DNA of 64,000 nucleotides from Sphingomonas sp. CBMAI 2297. Lineage in GTDB: Bacteria; Pseudomonadota; Alphaproteobacteria; Sphingomonadales; Sphingomonadaceae. Shown here in pieces: positions 1 to 8,800 of this stretch. The notes under the pieces were generated by a model. That model saw only the letters and a list, made by a program, of their open reading frames with translations, ran no database searches and was not told the DNA's origin. The translations under genes were made by a program, and so were the position numbers. Each line of letters opens with the position of its first letter. Position 1 is the stretch's first letter. The stretch spans positions 186,001 through 250,000 of the forward strand of contig NZ_JAPDIR010000001.1 of assembly GCF_029870595.1 (NCBI RefSeq). The letters are read 5' to 3'.

Positions 1-1
1 C

Positions 2-769
2 TATGCGACGCGGATCGCCGAGCCGGCGACCGTGCTGGTGGCGGATTTCGGCGGCGGCACCAGCGATTTCTCGGTGGTGCGGATCGAGGCGCCGGGCGCC
101 CCGCGCCGCTGCTCGCCGCTCGCCCATGCCGGCGTCGGCATCGCCGGCGACCGGTTCGACCAGCGAATCGTCGAGCATCTGATCCTGCCGCTGCTCGGCA
201 AGGGCGGCCACTATCGCTCGTTCGACAAGGTGCTGGATATTCCGGCGGGCTGGTTCGCCGATTTCTCCGACTGGTCGCGCCTCGCGCTGATGCGCAACCG
301 CAAGACGCTGGCCGAGCTGGAGAAGCTCCGGCGCGCGGCGCTGGATCCGCAGGCGATCGGACGGATGATCGCCGTGATCGAAGGCGAGCTGGGCTATCAG
401 CTCTATCATGCGGTCGGCGCGCTCAAGCGGGCGCTCTCGACGGCGGACGCGGCGCATTTCCGCTTCGAGGGCGGCGATCTCGCGATCGAGGCCGAAGTCA
501 CCCGCGCCGCGTTCGAGGCGTGGATCGCACCCGACATGGCGCGGATCGAGGCGGCGGTGGACCGGGCGCTGGCGCTCGCCGGCATCGATGCGGCGGCGAT
601 CGACCGCGTCTTCCTGACGGGCGGCACCTCGCTCACGCCCCGGGTCCGCCGGCTGTTCGAGGAGCGTTTCGGCGCGGAGAGAATCGCCGCCGGCGGCGAA
701 CTCACTTCGATCGCCCATGGGCTGGCGCTGATCGGCGGCCAGGAGGACGTGTCCGCCTGGGCGGCCTGA
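2..769 (+). CDS. Hsp70-family chaperone (YegD-like), 5' truncated by window edge
   Basis: This is the C-terminal 255 residues of an actin-fold Hsp70-family ATPase. The reading frame is open from base 2, so the true start lies outside the window. The phosphate-2 motif (VADFGGGTSDFSVV) sits near the start and the adenosine motif (FLTGGTSLTPRVR) near the end, so most of the ATPase core is present. There is no substrate-binding domain or EEVD-type tail after the ATPase, as in the short YegD-type proteins rather than DnaK. The role is inferred only from family: ATP-dependent chaperone-like activity in the cytoplasm. The next gene (copD) faces it. Confidence 0.85.
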   Translation, partial: YATRIAEPATVLVADFGGGTSDFSVVRIEAPGAPRRCSPLAHAGVGIAGDRFDQRIVEHLILPLLGKGGHYRSFDKVLDIPAGWFADFSDWSRLALMRNRKTLAELEKLRRAALDPQAIGRMIAVIEGELGYQLYHAVGALKRALSTADAAHFRFEGGDLAIEAEVTRAAFEAWIAPDMARIEAAVDRALALAGIDAAAIDRVFLTGGTSLTPRVRRLFEERFGAERIAAGGELTSIAHGLALIGGQEDVSAWAA

Positions 770-821
770 GGCGCAGCCGGCGGGGATATGCGGCGGATGG
801 CGCCCGATACGGGCCGGAGCC

Positions 822-1739
822 TCAACCCGTCGCGAGGATCGGCTCCAGCGTGCCGAGCCAGGCGACGAGCGTCAGCACGATCGCCGCGCAGGCGGTTTCC
901 AGGGCCAGGCTGATCCGCAGCGCGGCCAGGGCGCCGTCATGGTCTTCGGCTGCGATGCGCGCGAGGAGCGCGGGCGTGAGGCGATACCGGTTCGCCGCCG
1001 CGAAGCCGAGCATCGCCGCGAACAGCGCCAGCTTGCAGAGAAGCAATTGCCCGTAGAGCGTGCCGGGCAAGCTTGCCACGCCGGCGGGCCCGACGAGCAG
1101 CCACGCGTTCACCATCCCGCTGGCGACGATGACCGCTACCATGACGGTGCCGATGCGCGCGAAGCCGTCGAGCGCGCGATGGGTGGTGCGGAGATGCCCG
1201 GCATCGGCGCGGGCGGCGGGGCGTGCGACCAGCAGGAGGAGTGAGAGGAGCGCGCCGATCCAGGCCCCGGCGGCGACGAGATGCGCGATATCGGCTCCCA
1301 GATGGAGCCAGCCGATCGCGCCTTCGTCCATCGCGCCATGCCCCGCCCAGGCCAGGGTGCCGAGCGCCGCCCCGCCGCCGATGGACGCCGCGGCGAGCGC
1401 GGCGCCGGGCCTTTTCCCGATCCGGAACGCCGCAAGGACGAGGAGGGCGAGGCCGGCGATGCGGGCGGCCCAGGCCTTGCCCAGCGGCATGCCCGTCAGG
1501 ATCGTCGACAGGGTGCCGGCATCCACTTGCCCGACCGGCACGCCCGCCATGGCCGCCGCGATCACCGCGAGGCCGAATATCGACAATCCGACCCCGATGA
1601 TTCCCGTCGCGATCAGGATGGCGCGCAGGGGCAGCGCCTCACGCACCCCGGCGGCGCACAGCGCGAAGAAGGACACGCCGAACGCCGCCGCCAGGTCGAG
1701 ATAGAGCGCGAACCTGATGGCGACGCCAAGCGTGTCCAT
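822..1739 (-). CDS. copD: Copper resistance protein CopD, inner-membrane
   Basis: This 305-residue polytopic membrane protein has about eight hydrophobic segments, typical of CopD (PcoD). A central W-GAL segment and several histidines (for example GHGAMD and the HLGADIAHLVAAGAW stretch) lie where CopD proteins bind or pass copper. CopD with CopC is thought to move copper across the inner membrane. The gene lies 3 nt downstream of copC on the same strand, so the two are co-transcribed. The start is an ATG right after the copC stop. Family assignment is firm; the transport direction is not shown by sequence. Confidence 0.9.
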   Translation of the reverse strand: MDTLGVAIRFALYLDLAAAFGVSFFALCAAGVREALPLRAILIATGIIGVGLSIFGLAVIAAAMAGVPVGQVDAGTLSTILTGMPLGKAWAARIAGLALLVLAAFRIGKRPGAALAAASIGGGAALGTLAWAGHGAMDEGAIGWLHLGADIAHLVAAGAWIGALLSLLLLVARPAARADAGHLRTTHRALDGFARIGTVMVAVIVASGMVNAWLLVGPAGVASLPGTLYGQLLLCKLALFAAMLGFAAANRYRLTPALLARIAAEDHDGALAALRISLALETACAAIVLTLVAWLGTLEPILATG

Positions 1740-1742
1740 GTC

Positions 1743-2111
1743 TCACTTCACCTTGAAAGCGTAGCTGCCCTGCACCCGGTGCGTGTCGTTGGAGACGGCG
1801 TGCCAGTCGAGCTTGTAGGCGCCGCGGGGCAGGGGCTTCGCCAGCGTCACGACCATGGTCTTGCCGTCCGGCGACAAGGCGGTGGTGAGCTGCATCTTCA
1901 TCGGTGCGGACATCTTCATGCCCGGCATGTCGGTCATCACCAGGTCGACGCCCGAGAATTTGTCGACGAGCGCTTCCGAGAACACCAGCTGCAGCCGCGT
2001 CGGGGCCGCGACGACCGAGTCCGGCGCGGGGGTGGCGGACATCAGCTTCGGATGGGCCAGCGCGGGCGTCGCCATCAAGAGCGCGGCGGCGGTGAGGATT
2101 CCAAGGCGCAT
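1743..2111 (-). CDS. copC: Periplasmic copper-binding protein CopC
   Basis: This 122-residue protein has a signal peptide ending ...TPALA, so the mature protein begins with His20. That N-terminal His, with Asp109 and His111 in the NDTHRVQG segment, reproduces the Cu(II) site of CopC/YobA proteins. A Met-rich loop at residues 59-73 (DMPGMKMSAPMKM) matches the Cu(I) site of the two-site CopC proteins. It is a periplasmic copper carrier handing copper to CopD. It diverges from the CnrY-X-H-like unit across a 185-bp intergenic region, which must hold both promoters. Confidence 0.93.
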   Translation of the reverse strand: MRLGILTAAALLMATPALAHPKLMSATPAPDSVVAAPTRLQLVFSEALVDKFSGVDLVMTDMPGMKMSAPMKMQLTTALSPDGKTMVVTLAKPLPRGAYKLDWHAVSNDTHRVQGSYAFKVK

Positions 2112-2296
2112 TGTCGAGACTCCATGAACCGGCCAGATGCCGGCACGACCGATACGCGGGGCCGGGACCGATCCCTCATCCGAAAGGCGGCCGTCGATCG
2201 CGCTTCACCCCTGTGCCGGTGCCCGCAACGCCATTAGGATGGGCGAGGGTGCACGCGCTCGCCTGCGTATTGCAACGAAGGGAACTGGAGCGGACA

Positions 2297-2563
2297 ATGG
2301 AAACCGACATCGACGCGACGCTGCGCAAGCTGGCGAACGCGGATCATCCCGGGCTCGACGGCATGGAGGCCGCGGTGCTGGCGGGCGTGCGGGCAAGGCG
2401 CGAAGCGCGGGCCGGCGTCCGGATGGCCGCCGTCGCCGGCATCGGCGCCGTGGTGCTCGGCGCGGTGGCGGCCGGCCCCGGCACCTCGCCGGCTTCCGCC
2501 GCGGCGCCCTTTGGCGGTGCCGCTTCGCTCGCGCCGTCGACGCTGCTGCTGGCCGAGCGATGA
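2297..2563 (+). CDS. CnrY-like membrane anti-sigma factor (small)
   Basis: This 88-residue protein has a charged N-terminal half, one transmembrane segment at about residues 42-61 (MAAVAGIGAVVLGAVAAG) and a short periplasmic tail rich in Ala, Ser and Pro. Sequence alone would not name it. Its size, topology and place, first in a three-gene unit before a CnrX-like sensor and an ECF sigma factor, match the CnrY anti-sigma of Cupriavidus metallidurans. An ATGA overlap couples it to the next gene. The start at 2297 is preceded by AAGGGAACTGGAGCGG, which has ribosome-binding character. The anti-sigma role is inference from gene order. Confidence 0.65.
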   Translation: METDIDATLRKLANADHPGLDGMEAAVLAGVRARREARAGVRMAAVAGIGAVVLGAVAAGPGTSPASAAAPFGGAASLAPSTLLLAER

Positions 2564-3000
2564 GGCAGGCGAGGCTCGCGGCCATCGTCGCCGCCATTGC
2601 CTTTCTGGCCGCTGTGGCCGGGGTCTGGGTGGGCCGCACGCTGATCCCGGCGCAGGGCCATCAGGGATCGGAGCTCCACGAGGTCCTGCACCACCAGTTG
2701 ACGCTGGACGACGGGCAGAAGGCACGGCTCGCGCTACTCGAGCAGAGCTTCGCGGTCCGCCGCCAGGCGCTGGAGCTCGAGATGAAGTCGGACAATGCCC
2801 GGCTGGCCGAGGCGATCGCGGCCGAGCACGGCATCGGCCCGCGCGTGACCGCCGCCGTCGATGCGTCGCATCGCGCGATGGGGGAGCTGCAGAAGGAAAC
2901 GCTGGCGCATATCTTCGCGATGCGGGAAATCCTGCGGCCCGATCAGCAGGCCGTGTTCGACCGTGCGGTGGTTCATGCGCTCACCGCCGACGCGCGGTGA
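2560..3000 (+). CDS. CnrX-like periplasmic metal-sensor protein
   Basis: This 146-residue protein has one N-terminal membrane anchor (residues 6-24) and a helical periplasmic domain. Counting residues, His40, His44, Glu61, His117 and Met121 fall exactly two positions before His42, His46, Glu63, His119 and Met123, the nickel/cobalt ligands of CnrX. The HEVLHHQL and HIFAM segments are the two ligand-bearing helices. Length is also close to CnrX (148 residues). The family is known to bind Ni, Co, Zn or Cu and to release the anti-sigma. Next to cop genes, copper is a plausible inducer, but that is inference. Both ends overlap neighbours by 4 nt. Confidence 0.85.
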   Translation: MRQARLAAIVAAIAFLAAVAGVWVGRTLIPAQGHQGSELHEVLHHQLTLDDGQKARLALLEQSFAVRRQALELEMKSDNARLAEAIAAEHGIGPRVTAAVDASHRAMGELQKETLAHIFAMREILRPDQQAVFDRAVVHALTADAR

Positions 3001-3563
3001 GGTCGGATTACGGTTCCCTGTCCGACGGCGACCTCGTCACGCTCGCCGTGGCGGGAACCGACGCCGCCTATGCCGAGATCGTGCGCCGCCATCGCAGCCA
3101 TGTCTATCGATTGGTCCTCGGCAATATCGCCGATGCCGACGAGGCGCTGGACCTTGTCCAGGAAACCTTTCTCTCGGCGCACCGGGCGCTGCGCCGCTAT
3201 GATCCGGCGCGGCCGATGCGCGGCTGGCTTGCCACGATCGCGCTCAACAAATGCCGTGACTGGGCGCGTCGCCGGACGGTGCGCCGGTTCTTCACCTTCG
3301 CCCGCGACATCGACGACGTCGCCGGGGCGATGCCCGACGACCGGCCCGACCAGGCAGTGGTGGCCGCCGACCGCCAGGAACTCGCCCGGCTCCGCCGCGC
3401 GATCGCCGCGCTTCCCGCATCGCTTCGCGAGCCGCTCGTGCTGCATGCGATCGAGGGCATGAGCCAGGCGGAGGCCGCCTCGGTGCTGCGGATCACCGGA
3501 AAGGCCGTCGAGATGCGCCTCCGCCGCGCCCGCATCAGGCTGGGCGAGATGCTGGGGCGCTGA
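2997..3563 (+). CDS. ECF RNA polymerase sigma factor (CnrH-like)
   Basis: This 188-residue sigma-70-family protein contains only regions 2 and 4. Region 2 runs from about residue 25 to 92 (core-binding DEALDLVQETF and the RPMRGWLATIALN segment). Region 4 is at about 130-185 with a helix-turn-helix (MSQAEAASVLRITGKAVEMRL). It starts with GTG overlapping the CnrX-like stop (GTGA). Together with the two genes before it, this is the CnrY-X-H layout, in which the sigma is released when the periplasmic sensor binds metal. The copA gene follows after about 90 bp and is the obvious candidate target; no ECF promoter was confidently identified. Confidence 0.9.
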   Translation: MRSDYGSLSDGDLVTLAVAGTDAAYAEIVRRHRSHVYRLVLGNIADADEALDLVQETFLSAHRALRRYDPARPMRGWLATIALNKCRDWARRRTVRRFFTFARDIDDVAGAMPDDRPDQAVVAADRQELARLRRAIAALPASLREPLVLHAIEGMSQAEAASVLRITGKAVEMRLRRARIRLGEMLGR

Positions 3564-3652
3564 TCCGCCGCGGCCCGGTCCGGGCGGATCCGCGAGGGGT
3601 GGCGGGCGCTGCCGCGTACCGGATGGAAAGAACTATTCCCAGCACAGGGGTG

Positions 3653-5560
3653 ATGATGACGAAGACGATGGACCGGCGGAGGCTGTTGCGCGGAGCCGGG
3701 CTTGGCGCCGGCGGGCTTGCGCTCGCCGCATGGATGCCCGCCTGGGCCCAGAGCGTCTCCCCCGGCCTGGCGCCCGACTTGCCGACCGTTTCCGGCGAGG
3801 ACATCAGGCTCCGGATCGCCCGGCAGCGCATGGCGATCGACGGCCGGCAATATCGGGCGATCGGCGTCAACGGCACCGTGCCGGCGCCGCTCATCCGCCT
3901 GCGGGAAGGGCAGAATGTCCGCCTGCACGTCGAGAACGCGCTCGACGAGGACAGCTCGATCCACTGGCACGGCCTGATCGTGCCGGCCCAGTTCGACGGC
4001 GTGCCCGGCGTTTCCTTCCCCGGCATCGCGCCGCGCTCGACCTTCCTCTACGAGTTTCCGGTCCGGCAGAACGGCACCTATTGGTATCACAGCCATTCCG
4101 GGGGGCAGGAGCAGCTCGGCCTCTACGGCCCGCTGATCATCGATCCCGCCGGCCCCGATCCCGTTCGCTACGATCGCGAGCATGTGATCCTGCTGTCCGA
4201 TCATAGTCGGTCCAGCCCCGAGGCGATCTTCCGCAACCTGAAGGCGATGCCGGGCTATTACAATTATCAGCGCCAGACGCTGGCGGGCCTGCTTGCCGGG
4301 CGCGACCAGAAGGGCAAGGACCGCGCCGAATGGGGCAAGATGCGGATGGATCCCGCGGACATCTCCGACGTGACCGGCGCCGCCTATACCTATCTCGTCA
4401 ACGGGCACGGGCCGTTCGACAACTGGACCGCGCTGTTCAAGCCGGGCGAGCGGGTGCGGCTTCGCATCGTCAACGCCTCGGCGATGACCAGCTTCAACGT
4501 GCGCATTCCGGGACTGCGGCTCACCATCGTGCAGGCCGACGGCCAGCATGTCGTGCCGGTAGAGGTCGACGAGTTCCAGATCGGTGTCGCCGAGACCTAT
4601 GACGTGATCGTCACGCCGGCAGAGGACCGGGCGTTCACGCTGGTCGGCGAGGCGGTCGATCGTTCGGGCATGGCGCGCGCCACGCTGGCGCCCCGGCCCG
4701 GCATGGCGGCCGCGGTGCCGCCGCTGCGCCCGCGCCCGCTGGCGACGATGAAGGACATGGGCATGGACATGTCGTCGATGGACCATGGCGGCGGCGCCGC
4801 GTCCGGCGGCATGCAGGGCATGTCGCACGGCGCGATGCCGGCGGCGCGCGGCGTCGATCCCAGCGCGGAGCGGAACGCCTCGGCCAGGCTCGGCGGCGTG
4901 GCCGAGGCGGCCGCGAACATGGCGGGGATGGACCATTCGCGGATGGATCACTCCACGCATGGCGGCGCGCCCGGCGCGGACATGGCCGGCATGGACATGG
5001 GCGCCATGCGGATGCGCGATTTCTCCTATGCGCCCGAGGTGCGGAAGACGCCCGGCGTCCAGACCATCTCGCCGATGCCGATGGATCGCACCGGAGAGCC
5101 CGGCCAGGGGCTGGAGGATGTCGGCCACCGCGTGCTGGTCTACAAGGACCTGATGGCGCTCGATCGGAACCCCGATGTCCGCGCCCCGTCGCGCAGCCTC
5201 GACATCCATCTCACCGGCAACATGGAGCGCTTCATGTGGGCGTTCGACGGGGTGAAGATGTCGGACACCATGGAGCCCTTTCCCTTCGTCGAGGGCGAGC
5301 GGGTGCGGGTCAATCTGATCAACGACACGATGATGGCCCATCCCATCCACCTGCACGGGCATTTCTTCGAGCTGGTCACCGGCCATGGCGACCATGCGCC
5401 GCGCAAGCATACGGTGATCGTGCAGCCCGGCGGCAAGGTGACCTGGGACTTCACCGCCGACGCGGTGGGCGACTGGGCGTTCCACTGCCACCTCCTGTAT
5501 CACATGATGGCGGGGATGATGCGGACCGTGAGCGTGCGGCCGAAGGGAGGCCCGGCATGA
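3653..5560 (+). CDS. copA: CopA-family multicopper oxidase (copper resistance)
   Basis: This 635-residue periplasmic oxidase has a twin-arginine signal at its front (MDRRRLLRGAG, then a hydrophobic stretch ending AWAQ). The four copper-binding blocks are intact: HWHG (His104, His106), WYHSHSG (His146, His148), HPIHLHGHFF (His563, 566, 568, 570) and HCHLLYHMMAGM (His611, His613, His617, Met622). A Met/His-rich insert at about residues 365-460 (MKDMGMDMSSMDHGG, MAGMDMGAM) is the copper-loading region of PcoA/CopA. An in-frame GTG at 3599 is possible, but ATG 3653 or 3656, preceded by AGGGG, fits the Tat signal better. It overlaps copB by 4 nt. Confidence 0.95.
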   Translation: MMTKTMDRRRLLRGAGLGAGGLALAAWMPAWAQSVSPGLAPDLPTVSGEDIRLRIARQRMAIDGRQYRAIGVNGTVPAPLIRLREGQNVRLHVENALDEDSSIHWHGLIVPAQFDGVPGVSFPGIAPRSTFLYEFPVRQNGTYWYHSHSGGQEQLGLYGPLIIDPAGPDPVRYDREHVILLSDHSRSSPEAIFRNLKAMPGYYNYQRQTLAGLLAGRDQKGKDRAEWGKMRMDPADISDVTGAAYTYLVNGHGPFDNWTALFKPGERVRLRIVNASAMTSFNVRIPGLRLTIVQADGQHVVPVEVDEFQIGVAETYDVIVTPAEDRAFTLVGEAVDRSGMARATLAPRPGMAAAVPPLRPRPLATMKDMGMDMSSMDHGGGAASGGMQGMSHGAMPAARGVDPSAERNASARLGGVAEAAANMAGMDHSRMDHSTHGGAPGADMAGMDMGAMRMRDFSYAPEVRKTPGVQTISPMPMDRTGEPGQGLEDVGHRVLVYKDLMALDRNPDVRAPSRSLDIHLTGNMERFMWAFDGVKMSDTMEPFPFVEGERVRVNLINDTMMAHPIHLHGHFFELVTGHGDHAPRKHTVIVQPGGKVTWDFTADAVGDWAFHCHLLYHMMAGMMRTVSVRPKGGPA

Positions 5561-6591
5561 TCCGGCGCGCCGCGATCCTCGCCAGCGGTGCCCTGCTGGC
5601 GGCGGGCGCGCCGGCGGCGGCGCAGGATCATTCCATGCACGGCATGCCGATGCCGAAGGCCCCCGCGAAGCCGAAGCCCGCGCCCGCGCCGGAAAACGCC
5701 GCGCCGCGACAGGATGCGCCGCCCGGCACCGACAAGCCGGCGGACGCGCAGCCGATGGATCATGGCGGGATGGACCATGGCGCCATGGATCACGGCGCCA
5801 TGGATCATGGGACGACGCCCGCGATGCAGGCGGCCGGCACCGCGCTCGAGGCGGGCGACGCCCCGGCCCCGGCGCCGCCGGCCGACCATTATGCCGACCG
5901 CTTCTTCCCGGCATCCGACATGGAGCGATCGCGCAAGGCCTCGATGCGCGAGATGGGCGGGCGGCCCCTCGGCTCCGTCCTGTTCAATCTCGCCGAGTTC
6001 CAGCCGCGCCCGAGGGGCGACGCCTATCGCTGGGAGGGCGAGGGCTGGTTCGGCGGCGACGTCAATCGTCTGACGGTGAAGAGCGAAGGCGAGGGCCTGG
6101 TTCGCGGCGGCATCGAGAGCGCCGAGGTCCAGCTGCTCTACAGCCGCGCCATCGATCCCTATTTCAACTTGCAGGCCGGCGTGCGGCACGATTTCCGGCC
6201 GGGGCCGGCGCGGACCTATGCCGCGCTCGGGTTCGAGGGGATGGCGCCCTATATGTTCGAAGTCGAGGGGGCGGTCTTCCTGTCGACCAGGGGCGAGCTG
6301 CTCGGCCGGCTGGGCGGCTATTACGACCAGCGCATCACCCAGCGGCTGATCCTCCAGCCGCGCGCCGAGTTCAACTTCTCGGCCCAGGACATGCCGGCGC
6401 AGCACATCGGCACCGGGCTGACCAGCGCGGAACTCGGCCTGCGGCTGCGCTACGAGATCGCGCGGCGCTTCGCTCCCTATGTCGGCCTTTCCTGGGAAGC
6501 GAAGGCGGGGCGCACGGCGGACTATGCCCGGGCCGATGGCGAGAAGCCATCGGCGCTCGGCCTGGTGGCGGGCCTCCGCTTCTGGTTCTGA
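5557..6591 (+). CDS. copB: Copper resistance outer-membrane protein CopB
   Basis: This 344-residue protein has a signal peptide ending APAAAQ. A His/Met-rich linker with four MDHG units (about residues 67-88) comes next. A C-terminal beta-barrel domain of about 220 residues starts at DRFFPASDMERSR and ends with the aromatic residues LRFWF, the usual outer-membrane sorting signal. This is the PcoB/CopB family, which pairs with CopA and sits in the outer membrane. The ATGA overlap with copA shows translational coupling. Confidence 0.94.
   Translation: MIRRAAILASGALLAAGAPAAAQDHSMHGMPMPKAPAKPKPAPAPENAAPRQDAPPGTDKPADAQPMDHGGMDHGAMDHGAMDHGTTPAMQAAGTALEAGDAPAPAPPADHYADRFFPASDMERSRKASMREMGGRPLGSVLFNLAEFQPRPRGDAYRWEGEGWFGGDVNRLTVKSEGEGLVRGGIESAEVQLLYSRAIDPYFNLQAGVRHDFRPGPARTYAALGFEGMAPYMFEVEGAVFLSTRGELLGRLGGYYDQRITQRLILQPRAEFNFSAQDMPAQHIGTGLTSAELGLRLRYEIARRFAPYVGLSWEAKAGRTADYARADGEKPSALGLVAGLRFWF
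5754..5812 (+). repeat. Tandem MDHG-coding repeat in copB
   Basis: About four imperfect 15-bp units of the form ATGGAYCAYGGCGSC encode successive MDHG(G/A) motifs. Such arrays supply soft and borderline ligands for copper. The unit number is likely to vary by slippage between strains. Confidence 0.7.
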
Positions 6592-6631
6592 AGCCGGCCG
6601 CCGCCGCGCTTCCCGGGATCGCCGGGGGCGG

Positions 6632-7861
6632 TCAGCGCGATGCCCGATCGTCCTTCCGCTCGATGTTGGGAAGCAGCGCCGTCAGCAGGCCGATCGCGGG
6701 CAGGAAGGCGCAGATCTGGTACACCGTCTCGATGCTGGTCGTGTCGGCGAGCCATCCCAGCGCGGCGGCGCCGAGCCCGCCCATGCCGAAGGAGAAGCCG
6801 AAGAACAGGCCCGAGATCATGCCGACCTTGCCCGGCACCAGCTCCTGCGCGAACACCACGATCGCGGGGAAGGCGGAGGCCAGGATCAGGCCGATCGGCA
6901 GCACCAGCACGCCGGTCCAGAACAGGCTGACATAGGGCAGCAGCAGCGTGAAGGGCAGAGCGCCGAGGATCGAGAACCAGATCACATATTTGCGCCCGAA
7001 CCGATCCCCCAGCGGCCCGCCCGCGATCGTGCCGACCGCCACCGCCGCCAGGAAGGCGAACAGATAGAGCTGGGCGCTCTGCACCGACACCTGGAAGCGA
7101 TGGATCAGGTAGAAGGTGAAATAGCTCGTGAGGCTGGCGAGATAGACATATTTGGAGAAGATCAGCGCGAGCAGGATCAGGATGCCGCGCGTCGCATGCC
7201 CCCTGGGAAGCAGCTCGGCCATGGATGCGCGGCGCCCGGCATCAAGCCGCGCCAGCCCGTGATGGCGATACCAGGCGGCGACGTTCCACAGCACCGCGCC
7301 CGAGAGCAGCGCCAGCAGCGCGAAGAAGGCGAGGCTCGACTGGCCCCAGCGCACCACCACCAGCGCGGCGGCGAGCGGGCCGAGCGCCTGGCCGGCATTG
7401 CCGCCGACCTGGAACAGCGACTGGGAAAGGCCGTGGCGCTGGCCCGCGGCCATGCGTGCCACGCGGGAGGATTCGGGATGGAAGACCGAGGAGCCGATGC
7501 CGAGCAGCGCCGCGCCCGCCAGGACCATGCCATAGCTGTGCGCGACCGACAGGATCGCCAGCCCCGCCAGCGAGAAGAGCGTGCCGCCGGGAAGCGCCAG
7601 CGGCGTGGGCCGCTTGTCCGCGTACAGCCCGATCAGCGGCTGCAGGATCGACGCGGTGATCTGATAGGCGAGCGTCACCAGGCCGATCTGGCCGAAGCTC
7701 AGCCCCAGATCGGTCTTGAGATTGGGATAGATCGCGGGAAGCAGCGACTGCATCATGTCGTTCAGCAAGTGGCAGAAGCTGATCGCGACGATCACGCCGA
7801 ACACCGTGCCGTTCATCTCCGCCGGCGGGGCATCCATCGTCGCTGCACGGGTGTCGCTCAT
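6632..7861 (-). CDS. MFS transporter, fosmidomycin-resistance (Fsr) type
   Basis: This 409-residue, twelve-segment major-facilitator protein carries the HPESSRVAR and HGLSQSLFQVGGNAGQALGPL stretches that mark the Fsr/YfnC group. The MFS loop motif appears as GLYADKRPTPLAL. Drug export by proton antiport is the family role; fosmidomycin is the textbook substrate, but the real substrate here is unknown. The start ATG at 7861 is preceded by AAGGAGTGAATT, a good ribosome-binding site. An AraC regulator diverges across a 74-bp intergenic region, the usual arrangement for a regulator controlling its exporter. Confidence 0.9.
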   Translation of the reverse strand: MSDTRAATMDAPPAEMNGTVFGVIVAISFCHLLNDMMQSLLPAIYPNLKTDLGLSFGQIGLVTLAYQITASILQPLIGLYADKRPTPLALPGGTLFSLAGLAILSVAHSYGMVLAGAALLGIGSSVFHPESSRVARMAAGQRHGLSQSLFQVGGNAGQALGPLAAALVVVRWGQSSLAFFALLALLSGAVLWNVAAWYRHHGLARLDAGRRASMAELLPRGHATRGILILLALIFSKYVYLASLTSYFTFYLIHRFQVSVQSAQLYLFAFLAAVAVGTIAGGPLGDRFGRKYVIWFSILGALPFTLLLPYVSLFWTGVLVLPIGLILASAFPAIVVFAQELVPGKVGMISGLFFGFSFGMGGLGAAALGWLADTTSIETVYQICAFLPAIGLLTALLPNIERKDDRASR

Positions 7862-7935
7862 AATTCACTCCTTGTGAGCGCGGCACTAGCGGTCCAGAAA
7901 GCGTCCCGCTTCGCCATATGGGATAAATTATTTTG

Positions 7936-8712
7936 ATGATGGGACAGTCGCACTATCGTGCGCCCGACGATTACGAGGATGTTCCGCGCCCGGTGGTCGG
8001 CATCGGCAATGATTATCCCCCCTCGTTCGAGCTGGCCGAGCACCAGCATCGCCGCGCCCAGTTCCTCTATGCCGCCAGCGGCGTGGTCGCGGTCAGCACG
8101 CCCGAAGGCGCATGGGTGGCACCGCCCGAGCGCGCGGTATGGATACCGGCCGGAACGCCCCATTCGGTGCGCATGGTCGGCGCGGTCCAGACCCGCAGCG
8201 TGCTGATCGAGGCGGCGGCCTGCCCGTCGCTGGGCGGCGCGTGCCGCGTCGTCGCGGTCTCGCCGCTGCTGCGCCAGCTGCTGGTCTGCGCGGCGGAAGT
8301 GCCGGTCGAGTATGACGAGGCGGGGCGCGACGGGCTGGTGATGCAGTTGCTGGTGGCGGAGATCGATCGCGCGCCGATCATCCCCATCCTCGTGCCGTTC
8401 CCGCGCCATGCGGCGCTGGCCGCGCAATGCCATGGCTTTCTCGAAGCGCCGCGGGTGAGCGCCACGATCGACGAATGGGCCGATGCGCTCGCGATGAATC
8501 GCCGCCGCTTCACCCGGCTCTTTCGCCGCGAGACCGGCATGAGCTTCGCCGAGTGGCGCCAGCAGGCATGTCTCTCGGTCGCGCTTCCGCGGCTCGCCGC
8601 GGGAGAGCCGGTCACCGCGGTCGCGCTGGACCTCGGCTATGAAGGCCCCGCCAATTTCTCGACCATGTTCAAGCGCGTGCTGGGGGCGCCGCCGAGCCGC
8701 TATCGCCAGTGA
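7936..8712 (+). CDS. AraC-family transcriptional regulator with N-terminal cupin domain
   Basis: This 258-residue regulator has an N-terminal cupin-like sensor domain (about 20-110; EHQHRRAQ and the WIPAGTPHSV segment). The C-terminal AraC DNA-binding domain (about 155-258) has both helix-turn-helix motifs; the second lies in VALDLGYEGPANFSTMFKRVLGAPPSRYR. The layout matches NimR-type regulators, which control an adjacent divergent MFS exporter. Two ATGs in tandem (7936 and 7939) are both possible starts. The operator should lie in the 74-bp gap shared with the MFS gene. Confidence 0.88.
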   Translation: MMGQSHYRAPDDYEDVPRPVVGIGNDYPPSFELAEHQHRRAQFLYAASGVVAVSTPEGAWVAPPERAVWIPAGTPHSVRMVGAVQTRSVLIEAAACPSLGGACRVVAVSPLLRQLLVCAAEVPVEYDEAGRDGLVMQLLVAEIDRAPIIPILVPFPRHAALAAQCHGFLEAPRVSATIDEWADALAMNRRRFTRLFRRETGMSFAEWRQQACLSVALPRLAAGEPVTAVALDLGYEGPANFSTMFKRVLGAPPSRYRQ

Positions 8713-8800
8713 CGCGACCGCCGTGCCGCGCGCGTGGCGGGGCTGGCATGTCGGGGGCGAGCGCGGTTATGAAATCGCCAAAGGGCCGGGAGGAAGCGTG

